DNA of 10,179 nucleotides from an uncultured Anaerolineaceae bacterium (GCA_937890875.1 CALAEB010000133.1:1-10179), one strand, 5' to 3'; shown: positions 1 to 7,883, numbered from the stretch's first letter. The notes: generated by a model not told the origin, from the sequence alone. Program-made: numbers and translations.

Positions 1-1055
1 CTTATCGCGGGCATAATCTGCCGGTTGGAACTGGATTGACTTCAGCGACGAGCTGTATTTACAAAGTGACGGCTTCCAACGGGATAATTGGCTGGGGCGA
101 AACCAATCCCATTATAAACCTGAAATTTCATCGCCGGCTTTTTGAAAGAAAGGTGCGGAATGCGTTGTGCGGGGTCGACGTGTTCGACCGCAATGAAATC
201 TCACGCCGGTTAAGCCAAACGTTCGTGCCGCCAATTTTTTCGAAAAGCCTGTTGGCCGGAATCGATATGGCCTGTTGGGACATTATCGGCAAAGCTGTGA
301 AACAGCCGGTTTATAACCTGCTGGGCGGAAAGGTGAGAGACCGGGCTGGCATCGCGTATTGTATCGGGATCTACGAGGATAAAATTACGCGCGAAAAAAT
401 TCAATCGATTAAAGAGCTCGGTTTTACGACCATCAAGACCAAGGGCGGCGGCGATGTAAATGATGATATCCGGAGGGCGCGCCTCTGCAGAGAATGGGCG
501 GGGGATGGAATCGACCTGCGCATCGACATGAACCAAGGCTATGACATAACGCAGGCGGCGCGGTTCTTAAGCGCGGTCGAATCTTTGAATCTTGAGTATG
601 TGGAACAGCCGATCCCGGTCAATCGCTTCGATCAGATGGCAACGCTTGTTCAAAGGTCGCTGACGCCGGTTGCTATCAATGAAGATTGTTATATCCCGCA
701 TAATCTGCTGCAATATATCCTGTGCAAAGCGATTGATTTGGCGGTGATCGATTTGGACCCGCTGGGCGGCATTTCCGCGCTGGTGAAGATGGCAAATATT
801 TGTCAGGAACTCGGTATTCCGTTGGCCCATCACTGCGGTTTTGACATGGGGATCAAAACCGCGGCAATTCTGCAGGTTTACGCGGCGAAGACAGCGCTCT
901 CCCATCCGACAGACAGTACCTACATGGGGCACGCGGATGATATCCTGATGAAGAAGATCTCAATTGTGGACGGCAGTTTTGTGATTCCGGACGCGCCGGG
1001 GCTTGGGATTGAGGTGGACCCGGAAAAAATCAGCCGTTATGCTGTTGCTGTTTAA
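1..1055 (+). CDS. Mandelate racemase/muconate lactonizing enzyme-family protein (enolase superfamily), 5' end cut by window
   Basis: Partial enolase-superfamily enzyme. It would abstract the alpha proton of a carboxylate substrate using Mg2+, as a racemase/epimerase or sugar-acid dehydratase in the cytosol. The reading frame is open to the left edge: the residues YRGHNLPVGTG before the TTG at 36 align with PYRGHDCLPGQG of the next gene, so that TTG is internal and the true start lies upstream. The visible part has a KTK motif (lysine codons at 435 and 441), three metal-ligand regions (RIDMNQ, EYVEQP, INEDCY), an Asp in VIDLDPLGG and a His in PLAHHCGF. By alignment with mandelate racemase these match K164/K166, D195, E221, E247, D270 and H297, so both acid/base sides look intact. 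It ends in VIPDAPGLGIEV, typical of the family. It is a paralogue of the following gene: I count 65 identities over the last 105 or so residues. Family is certain; substrate and reaction are not. Confidence 0.9.
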   Translation, partial: YRGHNLPVGTGLTSATSCIYKVTASNGIIGWGETNPIINLKFHRRLFERKVRNALCGVDVFDRNEISRRLSQTFVPPIFSKSLLAGIDMACWDIIGKAVKQPVYNLLGGKVRDRAGIAYCIGIYEDKITREKIQSIKELGFTTIKTKGGGDVNDDIRRARLCREWAGDGIDLRIDMNQGYDITQAARFLSAVESLNLEYVEQPIPVNRFDQMATLVQRSLTPVAINEDCYIPHNLLQYILCKAIDLAVIDLDPLGGISALVKMANICQELGIPLAHHCGFDMGIKTAAILQVYAAKTALSHPTDSTYMGHADDILMKKISIVDGSFVIPDAPGLGIEVDPEKISRYAVAV

Positions 1056-1109
1056 GTTTTTGCATCCGGCAAGCGGCGTCTTATCCAATCAACCGACAAG
1101 AGCAAAGAT

Positions 1110-2264
1110 ATGAAAATTGAGAACATTGAATTGTTTTTTGTGAAAATTCCCGTGGTTCCGACGGCAAAAGGCGGAATTGCGCCTTACCGCGGTCACGATT
1201 GCCTGCCTGGACAAGGACTCGAATTTGCCGAAAGCTGTCTGGTAAAACTATATACAGATGATGGGATCACCGGATGGGGAGAGGCAAATATCGTAATGGA
1301 TCCTGTTGTTCAGAAGTCACTCTTCGAAGACTATATCCGCCCGTTGGTGATTGGGCAGGATTGTTTCGGAGCGGACGCATTTATCTCGAAGGCGGCAAAA
1401 TCCTTTGAACCCCCGATCGGAATCAAAGGCGTCCTGACTGCGATTGATATTGCCTGTATGGATATTATGGGAAAAGTTTGTCAACGCCCGGTTTCTTCTC
1501 TTTTAGGCGGAAAAATCCGACCGAAGGTGGAGATCGCTTATTGTCAGGGCCTTGAGGACTTTGCCTGCACGCAGGACCGAATCGCAAAAATAAAAGAAAT
1601 GGGCTATACAACCTATAAAACCACCGGCGGACAGAACCTGCATTCGGATATCGAACGGGCGAAGGTAATTCGGGAAGCGGCCGGGAGCTTGATGAAGATT
1701 CGTGTGGATATGAATGAGGCATATGACCTGATCTCAGCGGCCAATTATTTCGCTGCGATCGATGATTTTGGATTCGAATATGTTGAGCAGCCATTCGGAG
1801 TGAATAATTTTGACGGGTTTGCCGGCTTACGCAAACGATTCACGACGCCTGTTGCGATCAACGAAGATTCTTACATACCTAATAATCTGTATGAATATGC
1901 AAAACGCGACGCGATTGATGCGGCGGTTGTCGATATGGATCCATGCGGCGGGATATCCCAAATTTCAAAAGTAGCGGATTTTGCTGAAGCGGTTGGATTG
2001 CCGCTAATACACCATTGCGGCTTTGATTTAGGAATAAAAACGGCGGCGATTTTACAGGCTTATGCCGCGAAACCCGCTTTTTCCAGAGCGATGGACAGCA
2101 TCTATATGGAACTTGAAGACGATATTTTATGTGAAAAGCTGAAGATTGAAAACGGCAGTTTTATCATCCCCGATTCACCCGGATTGGGTATTGAAGTGGA
2201 CGAAGAGAAAGTTCGCAGCTATTCATTTTTTGGGATAGGGTGTCAAAAGCTGCATTACCGATAA
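1110..2264 (+). CDS. Mandelate racemase-like enolase-superfamily enzyme with KxT in place of KxK
   Basis: Full-length (384 aa) paralogue of the preceding gene, 54 bases downstream and probably co-transcribed. The ATG lies behind only a weak purine-rich stretch (CAAGAG). The N-terminal capping domain covers about residues 1-130 and the barrel about 140-345. Metal ligands are D200 (RVDMNE), E226 (EYVEQP) and E252 (INEDSY). The Asp-His dyad is D275 (VVDMDPCGG) and H302 (PLIHHCGF). The catalytic KxK is altered: K170-T171-T172, so the second lysine, the base on the S face in mandelate racemase, is threonine (ACC at 1623-1625). Family knowledge says members lacking this lysine can still dehydrate substrates using the His side; a two-base racemase reaction is unlikely. 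The tail after KVRSYS is about 12 residues longer than in the paralogue (FFGIGCQKLHYR). Inference: a dehydratase acting on a hydroxy acid, perhaps the product of its neighbour. Substrate unknown. Confidence 0.9.
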   Translation: MKIENIELFFVKIPVVPTAKGGIAPYRGHDCLPGQGLEFAESCLVKLYTDDGITGWGEANIVMDPVVQKSLFEDYIRPLVIGQDCFGADAFISKAAKSFEPPIGIKGVLTAIDIACMDIMGKVCQRPVSSLLGGKIRPKVEIAYCQGLEDFACTQDRIAKIKEMGYTTYKTTGGQNLHSDIERAKVIREAAGSLMKIRVDMNEAYDLISAANYFAAIDDFGFEYVEQPFGVNNFDGFAGLRKRFTTPVAINEDSYIPNNLYEYAKRDAIDAAVVDMDPCGGISQISKVADFAEAVGLPLIHHCGFDLGIKTAAILQAYAAKPAFSRAMDSIYMELEDDILCEKLKIENGSFIIPDSPGLGIEVDEEKVRSYSFFGIGCQKLHYR

Positions 2265-2339
2265 CAAAAAACCTGATTTTTGTCACCCTGGTCTTTTGGT
2301 ATCGGCTCATACACACAACCTATCATTGAGGAGGCGTTT

Positions 2340-2801
2340 GTGGATATTTACCAGCATCTGAAACAAATCGGTATTGAAATTCCCGACTTGCCCAAACCGG
2401 TCGCTTCTTATTTGCCCGCGATTGTATTCGAAAGTCAGATTTATGCGTCCGGGCAAACCGGTACTTTGAATCAAAAACTTGTCTATCAAGGAAAATTGGG
2501 GGCAGATGTGTCCATACTTGACGGAAAGGCCTCCGCCCGTTTGGCTGCACTGAATTGCCTCTCCGCGCTCCAAACGGTATTGGGAGATCTGAATCGGGTC
2601 GAAAGAATCCTGCGGGTGACCGGTTATGTCGCGTCGGCCGCAGGATTTAACCAGCAGCCGGCTGTCGTCGTGGGGGCTTCGGCGCTTTTGATCGAAGTGT
2701 TTGGCCAAAAAGGGTGGCATGCCAGAACCGCGATCGGTGTTGCTGAGCTGCCCTCCAATGCGCCGGTGGAAATTGAACTCATTGCGGCCTTGGCATTTTA
2801 A
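2340..2801 (+). CDS. RidA/YjgF/YER057c/UK114-family protein
   Basis: RidA-like protein of 153 aa; family members form trimers and many hydrolyse reactive enamine/imine intermediates to ketones and ammonia. The start is GTG at 2340, because GAGGAGG at 2328-2334 sits five bases upstream and the family similarity begins after it; an in-frame TTG at 2280 has no such site. Visible features are ASGQTG (37-42), the helix containing ARLAALNCLSALQ (66-78), RVERILRVTGYV (86-97) and R129 in HARTAIGVAELP, which matches the substrate-carboxylate-binding Arg105 of E. coli RidA, followed by PVEIELIAAL. The 153-residue length and the AELP.NAPVEIE ending resemble the longer YjgF-like subgroup rather than classical ~128-aa RidA. 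It follows the enolase paralogue by 75 bases and precedes a terminator, so it is likely the last gene of that unit. Its presence hints at a nitrogen-containing intermediate, but RidA homologues are widespread and this is weak evidence. Confidence 0.9.
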   Translation: MDIYQHLKQIGIEIPDLPKPVASYLPAIVFESQIYASGQTGTLNQKLVYQGKLGADVSILDGKASARLAALNCLSALQTVLGDLNRVERILRVTGYVASAAGFNQQPAVVVGASALLIEVFGQKGWHARTAIGVAELPSNAPVEIELIAALAF

Positions 2802-2841
2802 CTCCTGACAACCCAATATTCATTCAGAAATAACAAACAAG

Positions 2842-2873
2842 ACGGCGTTTTTGACAAAGAAAACGCCGTTTTT
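2842..2873 (+). terminator. Intrinsic terminator after the RidA-like gene
   Basis: A perfect 10-bp stem, ACGGCGTTTT (2842-2851) with AAAACGCCGT (2860-2869), encloses an 8-base loop and is followed at once by T residues (TTTTT counting the last stem base) before a C. It lies 40 bases after the RidA-like stop. It should separate the enolase/RidA transcript from the M24/ABC operon. The A-rich left flank and the T run also allow weaker termination on the other strand, but no convergent gene is present. Confidence 0.9.
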
Positions 2874-3096
2874 CATTAATCGACCCGCTTACTTTCATCT
2901 GTGCGTGTTTTTTCTCGGGAATCCCGTAAATTATGGTCGTGACAATACTTTTTATGGTGATCAATGCTCCAGGGGCAAGGCCGGCGGATGTGTGCTTTTA
3001 ATCCGATAATTGGGGACCGTTTGTCACTACTGTATATATGTTATAAGAATTATTATAAGACATATTATAAATATAATAAAATTAGGAGCGATCTAT
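2874..3096 (+). promoter_or_regulatory. Promoter region of the M24/ABC-transporter operon
   Basis: This non-coding stretch lies between the terminator and the M24 gene. The best promoter guess is TTGTCA (3021-3026) with TATAAG (3042-3047), but the spacer is only 15 bases. An alternative is TTGGGG (3010-3015) with TATATA (3033-3038) at 17 bases. An 11-base palindrome CGGGAATCCCG lies at 2916-2926. The last 60 bases are extremely AT-rich and hold the TTATAA repeats listed separately. No recognisable riboswitch and no clear cre-like box were seen. The exact start site cannot be fixed by eye. Confidence 0.45.
3041..3078 (+). repeat. Three 12-base-period TTATAA direct repeats, the last inside a 16-bp palindrome
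   Basis: TTATAAG starts at 3041 and 3053 and TTATAAA at 3065, exactly 12 bases apart. The units read TTATAAGAATTA, TTATAAGACATA and TTATAAATATAA. The last unit overlaps the palindrome TATTATA-AA-TATAATA (3063-3078), which ends six bases before the AGGAG site of the M24 gene. The array could be tandem -10-like elements, an operator read once per helical turn or so, or an easily melted leader. The function is inferred only. Confidence 0.5.
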
Positions 3097-4386
3097 ATGA
3101 ATATCCCATTCGGTGAGATGAAACGCGTCTTTGATGTAATCAAACATTATGATCAGAAGATTGATAAGAATTTTAAGATTCCACTGGAAGAATATGAATC
3201 CCGATATAAAAAAATTTGGGTTGAACTGGAAAAAAGGAAAATCGATCTGGGCTTTTTCTTTTGGTATCGCGAAATGCCCGGTGATGGAATTTATCTGACA
3301 GGATATAACCCGACGATTGAACGGGCGAGTGGCGTCATCGCTGTCAATAAGCGTCCGATGCTCATCGCCGGCCCGGAGTCAGGAATTCTTTCTCGTGAGG
3401 TTGGGTTAAATCTCCAGACGGAGTTCGTGAATGAATTCAGTATTCCGGACGAATATTATGAAGGTATTGAAAGGGCGGATCTGGCAGAAATCATCCATGA
3501 TTACGCCGGGAAAATTACAAGAATCGGCTATCTCACTTCAGATGATCTTATCCCTGCGAAATTCATGAGCTTTTTGCATACGTCATTCGGAAAGGACATT
3601 GAGGTCGTCGACGCAAGTGATATTCTCGAAGAATTGCGCTATGAGAAAAGCGATGCGGAATTTAAATGTATGGAGCAGGCCGATATGATCGCCTGTGCCG
3701 CTGTGCGTGCAATGCTCTCGATTGCAAAGCCGGGAATTCGGGAGAGTGAACTGGCGGCTGTTGGCGATTTCACCGTTAAGGCGTTGGGAGGATGCGGGTA
3801 TGGATTCGAGACGATTGTAAACTCTTCCGAACGCTGCCGGACGGTAATTGGTCCGGCCTCGAATCGTGTTATCAATGAAGGTGAAATTGTTCAGATCGGC
3901 TGCAGTCCCAGCTTTGAAGGATATAAAGGTGTTTGCAGGCGTGCTTTTGTGATGGGTGAAAGAAATGAAGCGCAAAAAAGGTATTTCGAAGTAATGAACG
4001 AAGGTTTCCGAAGGGCCAAGGAAATGTTATACCAGGTCTGTGAAAATGACCTGCCGTCAAACCTGATCGATCTTGCCGCACGGGATTATTTTGCCACCGA
4101 ATTGGTTGACGGTATCAGCATGAAGAATTTCCATTTTTATAGCACATGTCATGGGACGGGTCTTACAGAATGTCTTGAAAAGATGGTTATTACGCCGACC
4201 AAAGAAGAGCTTTACGGCGAAAATGTCGGGATCATGCTCGACTTGGGATGTTATGGACATCCGAATTCGGATATATGCGGTGGTTGTGTGGAAGACGCCT
4301 TTATCAAGAAAGGCAATGAAGCGTTTCATTTTTCGGACATGCCGATCGATGTTCAAAATTTGGTTGGAAAAGAAATTCAACTTTAG
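3097..4386 (+). CDS. M24-family (creatinase/aminopeptidase P fold) protein with incomplete metal site
   Basis: A 429-aa protein with an N-terminal creatinase/prolidase-like domain (about 30-180, with GIYLTGYNPT at 64-73) and a C-terminal pita-bread domain (about 185-410). The ATG at 3097 follows AGGAG (3084-3088) by eight bases; the frame opens further upstream, but that part is AT-rich leader. Typical M24 metallopeptidases use Asp, Asp, His, Glu, Glu. Here the counterparts are G268 (VQIGCS), about V279 (GYKGVCRR), H352 (CHGTGL), D382 (MLDLGCYG) and E399 (CVEDAF), so both Asp ligands are missing. Creatinase, a metal-free C-N hydrolase of this fold, has lost the same two; its IxxNCFPMxxGY region resembles GCSPSFEGY here. 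However, the creatinase catalytic His232 appears to be an aliphatic residue (about I251), so creatinase activity itself is not supported. First gene of the transporter operon, 32 bases before the permease, so its substrate is probably the imported compound. Fold confident, activity unknown. Confidence 0.82.
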   Translation: MNIPFGEMKRVFDVIKHYDQKIDKNFKIPLEEYESRYKKIWVELEKRKIDLGFFFWYREMPGDGIYLTGYNPTIERASGVIAVNKRPMLIAGPESGILSREVGLNLQTEFVNEFSIPDEYYEGIERADLAEIIHDYAGKITRIGYLTSDDLIPAKFMSFLHTSFGKDIEVVDASDILEELRYEKSDAEFKCMEQADMIACAAVRAMLSIAKPGIRESELAAVGDFTVKALGGCGYGFETIVNSSERCRTVIGPASNRVINEGEIVQIGCSPSFEGYKGVCRRAFVMGERNEAQKRYFEVMNEGFRRAKEMLYQVCENDLPSNLIDLAARDYFATELVDGISMKNFHFYSTCHGTGLTECLEKMVITPTKEELYGENVGIMLDLGCYGHPNSDICGGCVEDAFIKKGNEAFHFSDMPIDVQNLVGKEIQL

Positions 4387-4418
4387 TTTTAGTTCGTTTC
4401 CGGAAAGCATTTGCAAAT

Positions 4419-5375
4419 ATGAGCTTAAAAAAGAAGGCTTTTCTTCCTGGCAGCAGATCGATCACTTTAATTCTTATCATTCTTGTGATATTTGTTTGCA
4501 TGTCTATTCTTAAAGGGGAATTGTTCTATGCAGCAACGAACATTTCCACAATTTTTTCAAATTTGTCATACGATCTTTTGCTCGCCTGTGGAATGACATT
4601 CGTTTTGATTTTGGGCGGTATCGATTTGTCGGTAGGGTCGGTTCTGGCGTTCGTTGGAATCGTTGTCACCATGTTGCTTCATGATGGGACGCCTATCATC
4701 CCATCTATTTTCATTGGCTTGCTGGTTGCGCTGTTGAGCGGCGCTGTCAACGGCATTCTGATCTCGAAAATACACATTGCGCCTTTTGTTTCTACGTTGG
4801 CAACCATGTCTGTTCTGCGAGGCGCTTGTTATGTGTTGACCAGCGGCTTTTTCATTGTCGGTCTTCCTGAAAGTTACATTTCTATAGCCCGGGGTTCAAT
4901 GTTGGGCATTCCCAATAAAATTGTAATTTCACTGGCAATTATGGGCTTTCTGGGCATCATTTCCACAAAACATATTTTATTCAAACAAATGTATTATGTG
5001 GGCGACAATCCAAGAACGGCATACCTTTCCGGCATCGCTTCATCTCGAACCATTATTTTGGGATATTCGGTTTGCAGTCTTCTGGCCGGGATTGCCGGAA
5101 TTCTGATGACAAGCAGTTTCGGGATGGGGCAGGCCAGTTTTGGTATTGGCTCTGAAATGAGGGCAATTGCGGCGGCTGTGATTGGCGGGGCAAGCATGAG
5201 CGGGGGTGAAGGGAATTTCATTGGAACGGCTTTAGGGGTAATTCTGGTCGCTTTAGTTAATAATGTTTTTATCATGTTCAATGGTTCCCCCAATTGGTCA
5301 ACAGCGATCAGCGGCATTATGCTGCTTGTTGCCGTTGCGTTGGATCTGCTCCGAACAAGGGAAAAGACGAGGTGA
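4419..5375 (+). CDS. ABC transporter permease, ribose/AI-2 type (BPD_transp_2)
   Basis: Inner-membrane permease of 318 aa of the RbsC/LsrC/LsrD family. The protein is almost entirely hydrophobic segments. Diagnostic motifs are GGIDLSVGS (66-74), GDNPRTAYLSGI (195-206, the cytoplasmic coupling region) and EMRAIAAAVIGGAS (246-259), ending in a short basic tail (RTREKTR). The start is the ATG at 4419, with GGAAAG at 4402-4407 as a rather distant ribosome site, and there is a positive N-terminus (SLKKK) before the first membrane segment. It lies 32 bases after the M24 gene, and its stop is 10 bases before the ATPase start, with the GAGGTGA ribosome-site region overlapping the stop codon. It likely pairs with the second permease as a heterodimer. 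The family imports sugars, polyols, autoinducer-2 and related compounds; specificity cannot be read from the permease. Confidence 0.93.
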   Translation: MSLKKKAFLPGSRSITLILIILVIFVCMSILKGELFYAATNISTIFSNLSYDLLLACGMTFVLILGGIDLSVGSVLAFVGIVVTMLLHDGTPIIPSIFIGLLVALLSGAVNGILISKIHIAPFVSTLATMSVLRGACYVLTSGFFIVGLPESYISIARGSMLGIPNKIVISLAIMGFLGIISTKHILFKQMYYVGDNPRTAYLSGIASSRTIILGYSVCSLLAGIAGILMTSSFGMGQASFGIGSEMRAIAAAVIGGASMSGGEGNFIGTALGVILVALVNNVFIMFNGSPNWSTAISGIMLLVAVALDLLRTREKTR

Positions 5376-5385
5376 CGGGACAATT

Positions 5386-6888
5386 ATGAGTTTACTTGAA
5401 TTAAAAAATATCAGTAAATCATTTGGTGATAACGTGGTGTTGGATCGGATCTCTCTTTCACTTGAGCAAGGCGAAATTCACGCAATCATCGGAGAAAATG
5501 GCGCGGGAAAATCAACCCTGATGAAAATAATCGGCGGGATTTACGCTCAGGATGGTGGGCAGGTTTTGATTGATAATCGAGAGGTCCAGATGCGAACACC
5601 TATGGATGCTTATCGGGAAGGAATTGGGATTGTCCATCAGGAATTGAGTCTGGCTGAGAATATGACGGTCGCGCAGAATGTTTTTGTAAATCATGAACCG
5701 ACAAATTTCCTTGGTTTCATTGACTGGAAACAGCTGAATCACAATACAGTTCAGGAATTTAAGAAAATCGGCATTGCCATTTCGCCTGAGACAATCGTTA
5801 AGTCGTTAAGCGTCGGGATGCAGCAAATTGTCGAAATTGTCAAAGTACTTTCCCAAAATGTGCGGATATTGATCCTGGACGAGCCAACCAGTGCACTTTC
5901 CGATAAAGAAATCAGAAACTTGTTTGATTTACTTTCTATGCTGAGGGATCGAGGCACGCTAATTATTTTTATCAGTCATAAATTGCGTGAAATTTTGGAA
6001 ATCTCGGATCGGGTATCTGTTTTGCGGGACGGGAAATTTATCGGCACGCTGGATAAAGCGGCGATGGAAGAAAGCAAAATCATAAAAATGATGGTCGGAC
6101 GGGAAATTGACAATCTGTACCCACCCAAAGCCGACGTTCACAAAAATAAAGTCATATTGGAGACGAAGAAGCTGACGAGGAACCGGAAATTTTACGATGT
6201 TGATTTCAAAGCATATAAAGGGGAGGTTACCGGTATCTTTGGGTTGATTGGTTCCGGCAGAACGGAGTTTGCCTATTCACTTTTTGGCGCTGACAGAATT
6301 GATTCAGGGACCTTGATTTATGAAGGATCCGAGGTCACGTTCAGTTCTCCGGCAAAAGCCATTGAAGCCGGAATTGGTTATTTATCCGAGGATCGAAAAC
6401 GACTTGGCCTGTTTATCGGAATGGATGTCAAAGATAATATTGTGGCAGCCACGCTGGAAAAGATTTCGGCCCATCTTGGGCTGCTTAATGAGCGGAATGC
6501 CGCTGCGATCAGTAACGAATATATTGAAAATCTGGATATTCACCCCCGCGGATGTAACAGTGAAAAGACATTCAATTTGTCGGGTGGAAATCAGCAGAAA
6601 GTTTTATTATCGAAATGGCTCGCTGCCCGCCCGCATCTTCTGATTGTGGATGAACCTACCAGAGGGGTGGATATCGGAGCAAAAGCAAATATCCATAAAA
6701 TTTTACGTGACTTAGCTAATACTGGGATTGCGATTGTGATGATATCTTCCGATTTGCCTGAAATTTTGGGTCTTTCAGACAAAGTTGTTGTGTTTCATGA
6801 GGGCAGAATTACCGATACATTGGCAAATGAAAGTCTTACAGAAGAGATGATTCTAGAGAAAGCTTTTAATAAAGGCGGTGTGGAATGA
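5386..6888 (+). CDS. ABC transporter ATPase with two nucleotide-binding domains, RbsA/MglA-like
   Basis: A 500-aa ATPase with two tandem domains that powers import from the cytoplasmic face. Domain 1 has Walker A GENGAGKST (36-44), Q-loop HQE (84-86), signature LSVGMQQ (141-147), Walker B ILILDEP (161-167) and H-loop H198. Domain 2 has the degenerate Walker A GLIGSGRT (286-293), signature LSGGNQQ (398-404), Walker B LLIVDEP (418-424), and SSD where the switch His would be. This asymmetry, with one good site and one degenerate site, is usual in the RbsA/MglA/XylG group, as is the ~500-aa length. ATG at 5386 is chosen because the family begins with MxLLELKNISKSF; the longer upstream frame overlaps the permease and is a shadow. 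The stop overlaps the next start (ATGA), indicating translational coupling to the second permease. Confidence 0.95.
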   Translation: MSLLELKNISKSFGDNVVLDRISLSLEQGEIHAIIGENGAGKSTLMKIIGGIYAQDGGQVLIDNREVQMRTPMDAYREGIGIVHQELSLAENMTVAQNVFVNHEPTNFLGFIDWKQLNHNTVQEFKKIGIAISPETIVKSLSVGMQQIVEIVKVLSQNVRILILDEPTSALSDKEIRNLFDLLSMLRDRGTLIIFISHKLREILEISDRVSVLRDGKFIGTLDKAAMEESKIIKMMVGREIDNLYPPKADVHKNKVILETKKLTRNRKFYDVDFKAYKGEVTGIFGLIGSGRTEFAYSLFGADRIDSGTLIYEGSEVTFSSPAKAIEAGIGYLSEDRKRLGLFIGMDVKDNIVAATLEKISAHLGLLNERNAAAISNEYIENLDIHPRGCNSEKTFNLSGGNQQKVLLSKWLAARPHLLIVDEPTRGVDIGAKANIHKILRDLANTGIAIVMISSDLPEILGLSDKVVVFHEGRITDTLANESLTEEMILEKAFNKGGVE

Positions 6889-7883
6889 TCCGGAAAGAAC
6901 AAAGAGAGCGTTTATTGGATCATCTGCGTAAGGTTGATCTGCATTATGTTGTTTTGGTTGTTCTAATCATTTCGCTTTCGCTTATTATGGGCGGCAAGTC
7001 AAGATATTTTTTCACGCTGACCAATTTCGACGTAATGGTTAACAACTTCATTATGGAAGCCATTATGGCTTTGGGGATGACGATGGTTATCATTTCAGGC
7101 GGAATCGATATCTCTGTTTCCGGTGTTCTGCCTTTTATCGCAATTGTTTTTGCCAACTTATTATTGCGGGGGATTCCTGTCCTGTTGGCGGCGCTTATTG
7201 CTATTTTTGTTTCATGCCTGATCGGGCTGGCCAATAACTGGCTGCGGCGTGTTCTGAATATTCATCCCATGATTGTGACAATGGCAATGCAGCTGACATT
7301 GCGCGGTTTGAATCTCGCAGTTACGGATGGCTCGGTCATTTCTGGATTTTCACAGGAATTTCAAAAGATCAATCAGTTTAAACCGCTCGGAATAAGCATT
7401 TCAGTATGGATCTATATCCTCTTGGCATTCATTTTCCTGATCTATTCAAAACAAAACAAGATGTTTTTAAACATTTTTTTTGTCGGCGGGAACAAGGAAG
7501 CTGCGACACTTTCGGGAATGAACACGGAAGGAGTTTTGCGTTTTGTCTATGTGCTCAATGCCGCGTTAGCTGGGTTGGCCGGCGTTCTTTCCACCACTGT
7601 GTATAACAGCGCGAGTTATAGCTTTGGACAGGGTGTTGAGATGCGTGTGATCACTGCAGTTGCGATCGGAGGCACCAGCTTGACACATGGAGGAAGCGGT
7701 TCGATTATCGGCACAATCTTTGGCACAGTTTTTTTAGCGCTGATTTATAACGCATTTGTCATGAGTGGAATTTCAACATATTACCAGGACGTTTTCACTG
7801 GTTTGATGCTTATCCTTGCGGTCCTTTTGAGCGAAGGCGCCCGCATGATTAAAGAAAAAAGTGTAAAACAGGCGTCAGCCTGA
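6885..7883 (+). CDS. Second ABC transporter permease, ribose/AI-2 type
   Basis: A 332-aa membrane protein of the same family as the first permease but clearly divergent from it. Motifs are SGGIDISVSG (71-80), GGNKEAATLSGM (201-212) and VEMRVITAVAIGGTS (251-265). A charged N-terminus (MIRKEQRERLLDHLRK) precedes the first membrane helix. The start ATG overlaps the ATPase stop as ATGA, and GGCGGTG in the ATPase end can serve as the ribosome site. Two non-identical permeases around one two-domain ATPase is the LsrACD-like arrangement, in contrast to the single RbsC. The basic tail EKSVKQASA is cytoplasmic. The substrate is not known. Confidence 0.93.
   Translation: MIRKEQRERLLDHLRKVDLHYVVLVVLIISLSLIMGGKSRYFFTLTNFDVMVNNFIMEAIMALGMTMVIISGGIDISVSGVLPFIAIVFANLLLRGIPVLLAALIAIFVSCLIGLANNWLRRVLNIHPMIVTMAMQLTLRGLNLAVTDGSVISGFSQEFQKINQFKPLGISISVWIYILLAFIFLIYSKQNKMFLNIFFVGGNKEAATLSGMNTEGVLRFVYVLNAALAGLAGVLSTTVYNSASYSFGQGVEMRVITAVAIGGTSLTHGGSGSIIGTIFGTVFLALIYNAFVMSGISTYYQDVFTGLMLILAVLLSEGARMIKEKSVKQASA

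Noticed and set aside
36..38. TTG as the start codon of the first enolase-family gene
   Set aside because: The frame is open to base 1 and the upstream codons (YRGHNLPVGTG) align with residues 26-36 of the next paralogue, so the gene is cut by the window edge.
2264..2283. Hairpin ACAAAAA/TTTTTGT after the second enolase gene as a terminator
   Set aside because: The stem is nearly all A-T and there is no T tract after it. It is too weak to call, and the real terminator follows the RidA-like gene.
2280..2339. Longer RidA-like protein starting at TTG 2280
   Set aside because: There is no ribosome binding site before it, the extra 20 residues do not look like the family, and GAGGAGG precisely precedes the GTG at 2340.
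2933..3001. 22-residue small ORF (ATG at 2933, TAA at 2999) in the intergenic region, as a leader peptide
   Set aside because: No Shine-Dalgarno sequence and no regulatory codon run or attenuator hairpin follow it, so a chance ORF is more likely.
3010..3096. N-terminal extension of the M24 protein from 3010
   Set aside because: The extension is Ile/Tyr-rich translation of AT-rich promoter repeats, and AGGAG sits correctly before the ATG at 3097.
4304..4513. Overlapping ORFs on both strands at the M24/permease junction
   Set aside because: They cover the ends of two well-supported genes in other frames, have no ribosome sites and show no family features.
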